A model generated the notes under the pieces. It was given only the letters and a program-made list of their open reading frames with translations. It was not told the DNA's origin and searched no databases. This document shows positions 11,068 to 22,854 of a DNA stretch of 64,000 nucleotides, in pieces. The stretch is from the NCBI GenBank assembly GCA_019671135.1, contig JAHRHY010000002.1, forward strand, positions 2,108,001 to 2,172,000, in the 5' to 3' direction. The position numbers were made by a program, and so were the translations under genes. The DNA comes from Linnemannia hyalina. Its lineage: Eukaryota; Mortierellomycota; Mortierellomycetes; Mortierellales; Mortierellaceae. Position 1 is the first letter of the stretch; the number at the start of each line of letters is the position of its first letter.

Positions 11068-12665
11068 TAATTCAGTCCGTTTGTTTCTTTTTTCGGTTCA
11101 TTTTCACTAGTAAAATGGGCCCAAAAACCATTGTCGACTGTACTCACTTATACAAAACATGGCCGCAGTCATTATGATGATGTAAATTTTGGACGATTGT
11201 GCGGTGGTCAACCACAAAAGACAACTGTTGCGTACCACACTTGGCTCTAATTGTTTCTATGAGCTGTAAGCCAAGGGACAAGTTTCAATGCTGTATTTTT
11301 TCATGAGCGTGGTCTATGAGCTTTTCCATGGTGTGGACAAACAATGTCTACAACGGAGTTACTCGATGCGAATAATTTTTTCTGCCTTCATTATGCCTTG
11401 AGATGATGCATTCATGCATCCTGTTTCTACATTCCATCTCCTCGCAGTTGGTCTGATAGTTCAACAGGGGACATATGCGTGGGACTAGCTCCTTTTCCAA
11501 GGTAGTGTGACTAGTGTCGAGTGCGAAAATAAACGGCGCATGCCGTTTTCAATCCTGTGGGTTGTTGCTTATAGTCAGTATTAAACAAAACGTCGAATAA
11601 CACCTGTAGCGTTTTTTACTTTCTTTTGTGATATTTTTTTTTCTTCCCCCCCCCCTGCAGATATTTCTTGTGGGATTGATTGATTTCTTCCCCTGTTGCA
11701 TTGGATGCATAAGTTCGGCTTGGCGGCGGCCTCCTCATCTATCATTCTGACCGCAGCCCTGCCTCCTCGTCAGTCATTATGACCCCGGGAGTATTTGTAC
11801 AAGCCATTTATCGCCAGACCTATGCGCAGGCAACGAAACATCGAGTGCGATGCCGTTATTATCTTGGAAAGGGCTGGTAAAACTTGATTATGTCCGTAGG
11901 AACTAGGACCTCGGCGGCAAGTGAGGTGGCTGAGGTGGGCTTGGATCTATCCAAAAGACGTGACAGGAAATTTTGGCTGTATTGTCATGAACGAGGACCA
12001 CGACGGATAAAACTTTAATATGGTCGCAAGGAACAAAAGGTGAAGGAGGCGAAGAAGATGAAGGAGGAGGAGAGGGATTGCGTTTTTGTACAGTTCGATT
12101 TGGTTCATGAATTCTATCCAAAAAGCGACGTGAATGAGATAACTGGATGCGCGTGTGTGTGTATGTGGGGTGTTCGAGAAGTGTGTGTTTGTGTGATAGA
12201 AAAACAATAAAGGTGAAGAGGACAAGTGCAAGAGAAGGGAATGCTGTACCTATGGGTGCGAATTGAGTGTATACACACCCAAAGGGAGCGACGGATGTCG
12301 TCAGGGGAGTGGTGGGGAGGATGAACGAAACCCTCACTTTCTGGTGCTCCTTGTCTGTGGCTTGTGTGCCTAGTAGGGAATGATCGTCCTGGGCGCAATT
12401 AAGCAGATACGCAGAGTTTGATCTTTGATCTGTTTGGCTCAGAGGGGATACATTTCCCTTTGATGTAACTCTTTCAAGGGGCATTCAACAGAGATAGATA
12501 ACTAGGCTTTTTGTACCCTGCCCGCCTGCAAAAAGTCACGTGCTCTGTCTCGACACAAACAAAAACGTTTTTTCTCTGTGTGTTCATGGATCTCCTTCAC
12601 CTTTACATCCTCCTCTCTCATTTCTCACGCGCAGCGCGGAAAAAAAAACTCAACACTTTTCGACC
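11068..12665. other. Intergenic region, 1.6 kb
   Basis: No supported gene. The stretch to about 11900 is of mixed composition without long frames. From 11900 to 12480 short frames exist on the minus strand but are low-complexity (Ser/His/Thr-rich). The last 150 bp are pyrimidine-rich and form the likely promoter and leader of the eIF3e gene. Confidence 0.55.
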
Positions 12666-14931
12666 ATGGCTGCCCAGTATGATCTCACCTCCAAGATGAT
12701 CCCCTTCTTGGATCTCCATCTCGTCTTCCCCCTCTTGGAGTTCCTCGAGATCAACGAGGTAAAACAAAGGGCAAAACAACAACAGTCAGAGGAACCCTTC
12801 ATCTATCTATTCAGCACAGAGCACATAGCCGCAGAGAGCAACGAACGGCGGCAGCAACAAAAAACAACAGCTAGGAGTGAAATCCACTGGTGGCCAACGA
12901 CAACAAAACATCAAACCTGCGCTGCATGGATCGGCTGACAGAGGTGCACATCGATCGAGGAGCAGGCCAGCAAGTAGAGCCGGCACAGCGCAATGCAGAC
13001 CTTCAGGGACAAACATAACCATCAGATCGCCACGAACGTTTGTTTGAGGCACACACTCGGCCAGCTCTTCAACTATAGTCGAAAGGGAAGAGGAACAAAG
13101 CAGCACAATGACATGGTGTACACCCGTTGACAAACTGCAGCAACGAAAAGCGGTAGACGATTGAGTTGTCAAGATATTGCCGTTAAACATGTACCTATTT
13201 GGACACCATCATTACCTTATAGCTCTTCTACACCCCTACCACCCTGTTGGAGGCCCGTTATGAGCTGTCCCTGAAGACCAGCATGATCGACCTTATCGAC
13301 AAGCTTCACGGCGAGTTGAAGGATGCCGGCGTTACCACCGCTCGTAAGCCCTTTCAACATGATGGTTGGCTGTTATCTTGCAGGTGTATGTGGCTTGCCA
13401 ACAACAATGCGTACCTAACTGACAACTGAACGTTCCCTACCTTGAATATGTAATAGCCATTGAGCTTGTTGAGAGACGCAAGGAGGTCTTGGAGAAGTTG
13501 ATGAACTCCCAGGCCGAGGCTCAGAAGGTCATGGATGTCATTGAGAACCCCGAGGTTATCAACGCCCTTCGTCAGGACAAGCTCCAGAACTTGCAGTTCT
13601 TGAAGGACAACTACGGCGTATGTCCTACTATCATGCTGCTTATTATGCTAGGATTACTACAGGAGCACGTCTTTATGTGCATCTTGTAAAAGCAGACTTG
13701 TTAACCCTTTTGTTTGTTTTTGCATCGGAAAATAGATGACCGCTGAGATGATCCAGACCTTGTACAAGTTTGGACAGTTCCAGTACAGCTGCGGAAACTA
13801 TGGTGGTGCCGCTGATATGTTGTACCATTACCGCGTTTTGGTATGTTATCATGCGAGCTGCTACATCCTGACTTGGTTCTTCTGCCCACGATATGATTCT
13901 AGTAACTGACCCGTTTTATTTTTGTTTTCAAACTATCATAGTCGACTGATGACACTCTCGGACTCTCTGCTCTCTGGGGCAAGTTGGCTTCTGAAATCTT
14001 GGTCGGAAACTGGGAGGTCGCTTTCGAGGCCGTTCAGGAGTTGAAGGAGATCATCGACAAGACTGTACGTTGATTATTTTCCTGGATCATTTTCCTGTCA
14101 TTTTTACTGCGGCTGACTCAAACTATCAGCAGGAACTCGAGCCCAAAATTTAACACCTCCACATATTTCTTCTTCGCAAAATAGCACTTTGCTTCGCCTC
14201 TTCACCAGTTGGAGCAGCGCACCTGGTTCCTTCACTGGTCCCTGTTCGTCTTCTTCAACCACCCCAAGGGGCGTGATGCTGTTGTCGACCTTTTCCTCCA
14301 GCCTGCCTACATCAACACCATCCAGACTTCGTGCCCATGGATTCTTCGTTACCTCACTGCCGCCGTTGTCACCAACAAGCGCCGCAAGAACTTGCTCAAG
14401 GAGCTCGTCAAGGTTATTGAGCATGAGACCTACCAGTACCGCGACCCCATCACCGAGTTTGTTGAGGCTCTCTACGTTAACTTTGATTTCGACCTCGCCA
14501 AGCAGAAGCTCGCCGAGTGCGAGGAGGTTCTCGAGAACGACTTCTTCTTGGTCGCCATTCAGGAGGATTTCATCCAGAACGCCCGTTGCTTCATCTCGGA
14601 GACTTACTGCAGGATTCACCAGAAGATCGATGTCGCTGAGTTGTCCCAGACTTTGAACATGACCAAGGAGGAGGGTGAGAAGTGGATTGTCAACTTGATC
14701 AGGGATACCAAGGTCGATGCCAAGATCGACTACAAGGAGAACACTGTCTTGATGAACAACAACACCCAATCGGTCTACCAGCAGATCATTGAGAGGACAA
14801 AGGGTCTTTCTTTCCGCTCCCAGGTCTTGGCCACCTCGATCGAAAAGCGTGAGGCTGCCCAGATCAAGGCAGCACAGCACGAGAAGAACCACCCCTCGAC
14901 TGCCGTCTCAGAAACCGCCACCAAGGCTTAA
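12666..14931 (+). CDS. EIF3E: Eukaryotic translation initiation factor 3 subunit E (INT6)
   Basis: Six exons (12666-12758, 13223-13343, 13457-13617, 13736-13840, 13942-14064, 14185-14931) join in frame to a 449-residue protein, close to the usual size of about 445. The start [20 protein letters not shown] and the segments [29 protein letters not shown] and [20 protein letters not shown] are hallmark eIF3e sequences. The N-terminal half is the helical eIF3e region; the last exon carries the PCI domain (about residues 220-400) that packs against other subunits in the octameric eIF3 core. It acts in the cytoplasm in 43S pre-initiation complex assembly. The first intron (464 bp, directly after codon 31) is unusually long for the locus, whereas the other four are about 100-120 bp. 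The last 25 residues are polar and variable. A 262-codon open frame on the opposite strand of the last exon is a shadow. Confidence 0.97.
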
Positions 14932-16798
14932 ACTAGTATTTGCTGACATAACTCCATTGCCCCCTTCCCTACCCATCTCACATTTGTCTCTTCGTAGCTT
15001 CCCCTCCGTAGTTTTTTTTTCTTCTCACTCGTAAACAATTGTCTTTTTTTTTGTTTCCCATTCACGAACTCTGGGTACTCTTACCAACCTTACTTGGTTC
15101 CTGAAATTGGTCAGTAATCGAAATGTTCGTGATTAATTCTCCGTTCGTTGACTTTGTACCGTTCTTTGAGCGACCTGCTGTAAATGACAGAGCGTTCATC
15201 GGCGGAACAACCTTATTTTGGCACCCACAAAAGGACAAAAGAGAGCAGGGTGCGCCTCCAGAACGTCCAACTATAGCACAAGCAGACAAAGGTTGGCGTT
15301 ATCAACTGGTCAGTCAAAAAAAAGCAACACAAACAATAACCGATGGTACGAATATCCTCCTAGGCATGACTTTGTTTTTTATTTATCTTATTTGTCGACA
15401 TATCCTCCTCCAACCCAAACATTGCTAAACGCCCTTCCCTTCCATCTTTTCCTTCTCTATCTCTCTTCCCTCTCCTTCCCCCTCCTCCTCTAGTCGTTTT
15501 CAAGTTCTCTGTTCCCCGCTTCTTCTTTCGCTTTACTTCGACTCCCTCACACATCTTCTAATTTCTTACCCACTTCCATTAAAAAGGAGGACGATAGCTG
15601 ATCTTGTAATTGATCTCGGATGAGGAAGAGGCGGTTGTGGAAACGCATGGATCCAACAAATTGGTAGTGAAGAAGACCGCTCATTCAAACCATTGTACGT
15701 ATTCGTCACTGAAGCTGGCGGCGACATTTATGTTGAGAGGTAGGAAAAGCAGGAAAAGGAGAAAGAGAAGAGGAAAGAGGAAGAGGGTGATCCAGTGGGG
15801 TTGCGCGGTTGGTGGACGTAATGCTCCGAAAAACAGGTGGACGTTGGGCGTGCCAACTCTGAAAGTCAGATAGGGGATTTGCAGCAGCAGGTAAGGGCGT
15901 AGCAACAGATGCTGCTCCAGAAATTGGCCAGTCGGAGAAGTGAGAGGGATGGTAAAGATCGGCATGGGCGTGTGCGTACGAAGGTAGGTGTAACATATAT
16001 AAAACTGGATAGGCGCGCTGATTGGGTTATGATGAGAGGGTTTTTAACCGAATTTTTTTTTTGGTGGATCGTGTCGGTTAATCGGTCAAAAAGTGGTCTT
16101 GATTTCTACTTTTCGGACGCACGACCAAACGCAAGTGTATTTTAGATGGAGAGTGATCGATTAACGCGTACCAATATCTACACCCGCTTCATGACGCATA
16201 CGCCAAGATCTTCAGCTACAATGAAGGCGAAAGGGAAAAAGCCAGGAGAACGACAGCGTATGTGTGCATTGCAGCGAGAAAGTGTCGAGAATGCTTTGAT
16301 GGGTCGATGGTTCTAGTTCCCTCATCTCCCAACTAAAAGACATGGGGCGGTTTACTCTCCCGCGGAGGGCGGAAGGACATTTAAGATTTTTGTTTGCTCA
16401 CCCCGAGGAAAAGTAAAAGTGATGCAGGGAGGGCGTATATGAAGTGCATGGTTAGTATGCAGCCAAGGTCTAGATTCTTTTATGTCTTTCTTGCCCCAGC
16501 CTCATGCTCTCACATCTATCGCAGCAAGCCCTATGGGGAAATTCTTATTTTATCTTTGTTTGCTGATTGACCTCTTTCCACTCTCTTTCTCTCTTCATCT
16601 CTTCCTTTTCATTTTTTCTTATCCCACCACACCTTCCCCCCCCTCTCTCTCTCTCTGATTCACAGTTCCAAACCTTGGACACCATCGTACACACCCGCCT
16701 GGATATATTTTTCCATTCTTTCGCATTTTATACCGAGTATTCGCAACCATCTCTTCACACCACCACGACTACCACCACCACATATACGGCCCCTTCGA
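14932..16798. other. Intergenic region, 1.9 kb
   Basis: No supported gene. The region contains the eIF3e 3' end, AG/CT-rich strand-asymmetric stretches around 15420-15560 and 15740-15790, and a CT-rich leader from about 16560 with a short CACCAC run just before the next ATG. Frames such as 15610-15873 consist of Arg/Lys-rich low-complexity sequence. Confidence 0.55.
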
Positions 16799-19700
16799 AT
16801 GGCAGATTTCATCGTCAAGATTTCGGAAGACTCTGATGTTGAGGCTGTGCCACTGCTCTCCACAGATTATCAGGCGTCCTCGGCTGTTGTATCTTCCTCA
16901 CCAAGCACCATTGCGACCAGCGGAGCAACGGCACCATCCCGGCCGCCCAAAAGTATGGGTCGACAGAGCCTGCGCTTGTATAGTCCATAGGTCAACTTTT
17001 CAAAGCTGATACCTAACACGTCCTCTTTTCAATTTGACTTTGATTTAATAGCATATCGGTGGTATTTGCATGATTCTGACGACGACTCAACCCTAACTGA
17101 ACCTAGCCTCGCCTTGGACGACAAGTAAGTCTACTATCAACAACAACGGCTTGCCACATACGCTAAGTGGTGTTGGCCACAGATAGGTACATATGCTTCC
17201 TGAAAAACAACACTCAAATCCTCTCCCACTTCTTTTTTTGTTCTAGATACCATGAACCTGTCAAGATCAGAGCGTCCAATAGGTTGATCAAGGTAAGCTA
17301 GATAATCAGTTTGAGAAAATGACTTATGTCTGTGTTTTCAGTCTGCCATCGGAGAACCGAAATGTTTACCCTGTTCACTTCGTTTTTTATGTTTAGTGGG
17401 AGATCGTGCTGCCTTCGGACCGCGAGAAGGGAGAGTTCTACGATATCGTCCTGGGCGTGTCTACACGAAGCTTAGACATGGATGCCATCGAGTCCATCCT
17501 CATAAGAGTCGAGCAAGAGAGGGCGACGTATGGAAGTTTCGAGTGCGAGGTAAGTTTTGGCACATTTCCAGTTGACATTCTATTGCTCAGCGCTGCCAGA
17601 GTATAGTGCCGTTTCATATTCTAGCCAAATACCTTTGTGTTGTTGTCTTTTTTATAGGTTTTCAAACGTCATGAGTTAGAGCGAATGTCTATGGTGGATG
17701 AGGTGTACAAGGGCACGGACAAGGACACGGACAATGGTACGGACAAGGACAAGAACGGCGTGAAGGAAATGCATGGAGAGGAGATCGAGAAGAGTGTTAC
17801 AGAACTCAAGTGGAAATTGTTCACTCGATGCTACGGGTTTGGCGACAGAGTTTCGATCACCATGGAGATCAACACATGGCCGGAGCTGCCTTTGGAGTTC
17901 GGGTCCCTGGCCCTCCACTTTGTTGAACTCTGCACCGATTCAACTGTTCTATACAAAGCAGGTACGAGGATGCACATAATCACGTATTTATGGCCATTGT
18001 ATCATTTTTGCTATCGAAGTATTGAAAAATAACACCAAATTTACTTTTGCAGATCCACTCTTTAAAGAGCATTGTCCATATTCAACCTGGTTGGCCGACG
18101 TCAATCGCAGTGAATGCCACGAGTATGATTTACTGACAAGAACATTCAAGCGAGTGACACACACCAGCTATTCTGGTGATGGACGCTTTATGGTCATCAA
18201 GACACTTGCGGGTGAGGATGAGTTCTTGGAGGTATGGGATCTGCTGGACCACGAGATTGCTAAAGTGCTTGGTGGAGACAACTCTGAAAGCACCAAGGAG
18301 GCCATGGTAAAGCCATACCGAGCCACACCGGTCGCTTGGATGCCCTTGATTAGAGGTGGAGAAACCGATGTCTCCATCTCCTGGGACGGTTCGCTCGTGG
18401 CCCTCTTTGAAACAGAGAGGCCAGAAGCCACCGAGGACGACAAAAAAGATCCTCTTGAAAATTACGAGGGCCGCTTTGCGATCTACAAGTGCAGTCGGAA
18501 CGATAACGGAGCATCTGAAAAGCCATCGTCGCGGATGAGTCTTGTCCGACATGATGTTCAGCACACCTGTCCAGGACTCAAGAACTACATTGGAGAAGGA
18601 GTCTTTCACATAGTTGACAAGTCCAACCCGAATCCCAAGGATGAGCTCTTTGTCGCCTGCAACGGCATCACCATCGAAATCTACAGCACTTTCGAGGACT
18701 GGACTTACCAGCGTAGCATCGTCATGGACTCTGCCTTCGCCAGGCAAAACCTACAGTTCGACATGGCGTTTACCATGTTCAACCAGATCCAAGGACGCTA
18801 TCTTATTACCACCAACGACACGGTCGCGTTCACATTCGATATTATCCTGGGAACTCTGGTGTCCTTCTCAACGAACCTATCAAATGCCCAGGTCACCTTG
18901 ATGAACTATTTTTCCAGCGTCAGCGCGGATGGAGACTGGGTCGCGATCCCAGGTTATGGACACGTGAATGTCTACCGGACTCAAACCTGGACGTTGCAAG
19001 GGTCGTATGTCTTTGACGAGGTGGAGTCAGACGAGAGAGTTACAGAAGTAATGTTCATGGACAGTGGCAGACTACTCTACATCATGGTTGGGTTGATTGC
19101 GAATATGTACTGGCAAAGACGACCTGGATACATCTTGGATGTTGCAACAATGTCCGTCGTAGGTCGGGTGGCCCCCACGGGGTGTGATTCAGTGAATTTA
19201 GCGCGGCTGGATGGATCGGGCCAGGACCTGATTTGTTCTGGATATACAAAGCGGTGGGGCACGCGCCTTACGGATCTTCGAACTCATCGCTCTCCCACCG
19301 GAGATGTCAGTCGTTGCACTGACCGTTGCAACCATCCAGATTCCATCAATTCCGGGGTCGGGGAAGGAACGTCTCCATCTGGACTGCGCCTCAAAGTCCA
19401 AAGGACAGATACCTCTATCGGTTCACAGCTCAAGCGCGACAAGAGATCGTCTGTAACTGTGACGATGACGGATACGACTGGCACTCAGATCAAGAAAATG
19501 GTCGTCCCCCTGCCTAGAGGATCCACCCTCGAGCAAGCCGCCTTCTTTGCCGATTGTCGATATCTTTTGGTCGTTGCCAAAGGCACATTCATGGCATGGA
19601 GTGTTCCAGCAACGGCTGAAGGAGAGTTCCGCCTACAGATGATCCTCCAGGGAGAAGACGACAAGGAATGGACTATTTGCACCCACGGAATCGTTGGTAG

Positions 19701-22578
19701 GAGTAGCGACGAGGGCGAAGAGGGACGGCATCACGTCGGCCATGTCAGGCAACCGTTTACCGAACCTCTTGCGGCGGAGTTCTTGGTTGGACTGGGAAAC
19801 ATGGTGGCGTTCTACGAGCTCGCAGATGTTGGGTTGAGGCAGGATATTCTCCGCTACTATGGACGGCACATCAACTCTTACCCTGACAAGGCCAAAGAAT
19901 ACTGGAACGTGCTGGGCACTTGTGCCTTTATGTGGAGCCCGGACAATCACCACACGATGTCCCGCTTCATTAAGGACCTTCTGTCCTTTCCCGGAGTGCG
20001 CTGGGTTCCGCATTACAGCATGTCCATCGAGCTGAACCCCTTGGCTGCCCTTCTTGATAAAGCCAAAACAGAGCCATTTGCAAATGCCGGTGTTCAGATC
20101 ATCGTCGACTATTGTCTCCGCCAGGCAAAGGCAGCGCAGGACCCACATTTTCTGTCGCCGATCCTGCAATGTCTTCCCTCCATTGTCGATTCCAAGCAGC
20201 TATACTCCGCGATGGCCCGGACCATATATCGAGAGGTGGCGTTCTTTCCCGCTCAAGGTCGCGACTTCATCATCGACAACCACATCCTCATCAACTCGTC
20301 GACATTCCGATGGAAATTCTGGCAATCTTACCCATGGGGTCTTCACCAATACAAGGATCAAGTCCTGCAGTTCAACACCCACAAAATCCCCAATCCACCC
20401 AAGGGCAATTTCACCCGCGACATTTTCCAGGCATCGTTCGACCTGCTCTGGCACAAATCTGAGGATGCGGGGTCTCAGGATAGCTCTGCAGGATCACAGG
20501 GGGCAACCATCGCCAAAGCCTTGTTCTCCTGGCCCCATGCTATTTGGACGATGGTCTTGAGAAAGTGCACGCTGCGCTACAACACGACAATCGAGTGCTA
20601 TCCTTTCGAGCTCGAAGCACTCGACAACCCTGCACTCATGGCTCTGGTCGAGTACAAATGGTAAATTTCACTTCGTTCTCTTTGATCTCGCTTATTTTCA
20701 TGCGTTTCTTGAACTACAACAATGTATTGAATCTTTATTTTTCTCTCACGGATTCACGAAGGAACACGATTGGGTTCAAATACTGGTTTATTCGATTCCT
20801 TGGTGAAATGTGCTTCTACCTCATGGTTCTGACGGCCATATTTTTTCAGATATATGTGGAGCCGAATCTCGTGGAGGAGAACAATGGCAGGATCGATCTT
20901 GGTCTGGAGAGCCTCTTTGTTGCCATCATTGTGGTGGCGTTCATTTTCCTCTGGCTGGAGCTGGTTCAACTTCTGAGGGACAAACGAGACTACATCCGGT
21001 AAGTCAGCCAGATATAAGTTCATTGATTTGTGAAAGCATCCGCTGGTAGCACAAAATAGTAGGTAGAACTAACCACCTCTCGCTTTCCATGCCCAACACT
21101 CTTTTCTCGTGACCATCTCATAACAGATCCGTCTACAACTGGGTCGACTTGCTCGTGTTTTTATTGCCCCTTGCGGGTGCGATCAACCAGATCTTGATTA
21201 TCCAGGGCGTGATCGAGTTGGGTCTGAATCCTGGCCTTCTCAGTTTCTCGGTCCTTTTCATCTTCCTTCACTTTGTACGTTATGCCTTGGTTTACCATCA
21301 CCGACATACTTTGGGGCTCACAAAAACCACACGGATTCTAACCCACCACTCTCTTTTTCTTCGTTATTTATTTTTCTCTTAGTTGTTCGAGCTGCGAGTG
21401 TTCAAAGCTGTCTGTCACTTTGTATCGATCATCATCCGTGCCATTCATGCGATCCGCGTCTTCTTTTTCGTCTTCGCCGGAGGTCTTTTGGCCTTCTCTA
21501 TCGCTATCGTCCATCTCTACCATGTCTGTACTTCCGACGAGTGCTCTTACCTCACGGATGGGTTCTCAAGCAACCTGCTGCGTGCCTTTTCAATGACCTA
21601 TTTCATGATGGTAAGCACGGTTGATATGTAAATGCTGAACCAGCACAAGTTGTGTGAAGTAATTGAGATGCTAACCAATAAAAAATGGCACTTGTATTTT
21701 GTGACCCTGATAGGGGGGCAACTATGACCCGGTCGAAAATGGCTTCTCGGGCAACAACTTTGCATTCCACATGATGATGATTGTGTTCTTCTTCTTCACT
21801 GTCATTCTCATGTTGAACGTTCTCATTGGTAAAGATCTTGATTGTGTTGTGCCAGCTCACGTCCCCTTTTTATAGTATCATTTGTTTTTTTTTCTTTCTT
21901 GATTTCATCAGCTAACTATTTCCTTCTCTTTCCCGCTGCATAGCTTTGATCAACAATGCAATCGTCGATGGCGACCATACCTGGCGGCTGGACTGGCTGG
22001 AGTACCGTATGCGATACGTCGAAAGTGCTGAGAACATGACCTACGGCATCCCAGGTAAGTACTCGCACCCAGAAAAAAAAATATGCGATGGCGAGTCAAC
22101 GTAATGGGTCTATTTCCCAGTCCTTAACTGACAAATTTATATCTTCGCCCCCCCCTTTTTTTTTTTTACTTCGTCCATAGGTTTCCGTGAGATGGATAAC
22201 TTTTTCCCCGATAAGATCTACTACACGGGCACACCACAGCAGGTGCGCGATTACGAGAAGAAGACGAAAGAAATCGAGGAGCAGGGTGCACCAGATGCTG
22301 ACAGTCTGACCAAACAGGTCCCTGAATCTTCTTTTCCCACGACCTCGGATGTTGTTGTCGCTGCGGCTCCAGCCGAGAAATCGGAGCTAGTCCGGATGGC
22401 GACTCGTCGTCGTGGTCCAGCGACCGATGCTCAATTGACGCCGTCAGGAGAGACTGACCTGCGGAAGCAATTGGAGTCTGTGCAGGCGACCTCTGAGAAG
22501 CACATCGGCGAATTAAAGCTGCAGTTGAAGGAGCAGCAGCAGATGTTGGTCCAGATCTTGGCCAAGCTGGATCGATGA
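16799..22578 (+). CDS. Propeller-type N-terminus plus six-TM TRP/Ion_trans-like channel (paralogue P1)
   Basis: Twelve exons (16799-16952, 17052-17124, 17247-17292, 17397-17549, 17658-17961, 18053-20660, 20762-20998, 21127-21274, 21383-21610, 21714-21828, 21944-22054, 22181-22578) join in frame to 1,524 residues. Residues 1-75 are a divergent leader with the motif FIVKI. Residues about 90-240 form a beta-rich module with YDIVLGVSTR. Residues about 245-1112 are WD-like (SYSGDGRFMVIKT...LEVWDLLDH) and end in a conserved NPALMALVEYKW just before the membrane part. Six hydrophobic segments follow; the sixth (VILMLNVLIALINNAI) is the typical inner helix of TRP/Ion_trans channels, and a WLEYRM...ESAENM segment follows it where TRP channels have their gating helix. 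The tail contains DKIYYTGTPQQVRDYE and ends in a coiled coil (last 40 residues). Cation conduction and a sensing role for the propeller are inferred. It faces P2 tail to tail. Confidence 0.85.
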
Positions 22579-22613
22579 ACGAGGGATGGGTGATGGTGTT
22601 TTGGAGGACAATG

Positions 22614-22619
22614 AATAAA
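22614..22619 (+). terminator. Polyadenylation signal of P1
   Basis: AATAAA lies 35 bp after the stop codon of P1, within the 277-bp gap between two convergent genes. Confidence 0.6.
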
Positions 22620-22854
22620 AGTAACATATTTAAGATTCGACTGATGAGCTGATAGGAGTTGAGTGACACGGATACGAATGAGTGAGACCTGTGACCTGAA
22701 CAGTACACAACCAACCAGAAGACGTTTGCTGAGTTGAGGAGGGAGCTTAATTTCGTCAAAGGAGCAGTTACGGCCGGGGGAGGATAGATTCATGGATGTG
22801 TAAGCCGTAGACATGTTTATTTACTAAAGGGTCGCGCTTTGTCTAAAATCGGTG

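Noticed and set aside
14104..14892. 262-codon open frame on the minus strand
   Set aside because: It lies wholly opposite the last eIF3e exon, which is strongly conserved; the Leu/Val/Asp-rich product is a shadow of that codon usage.
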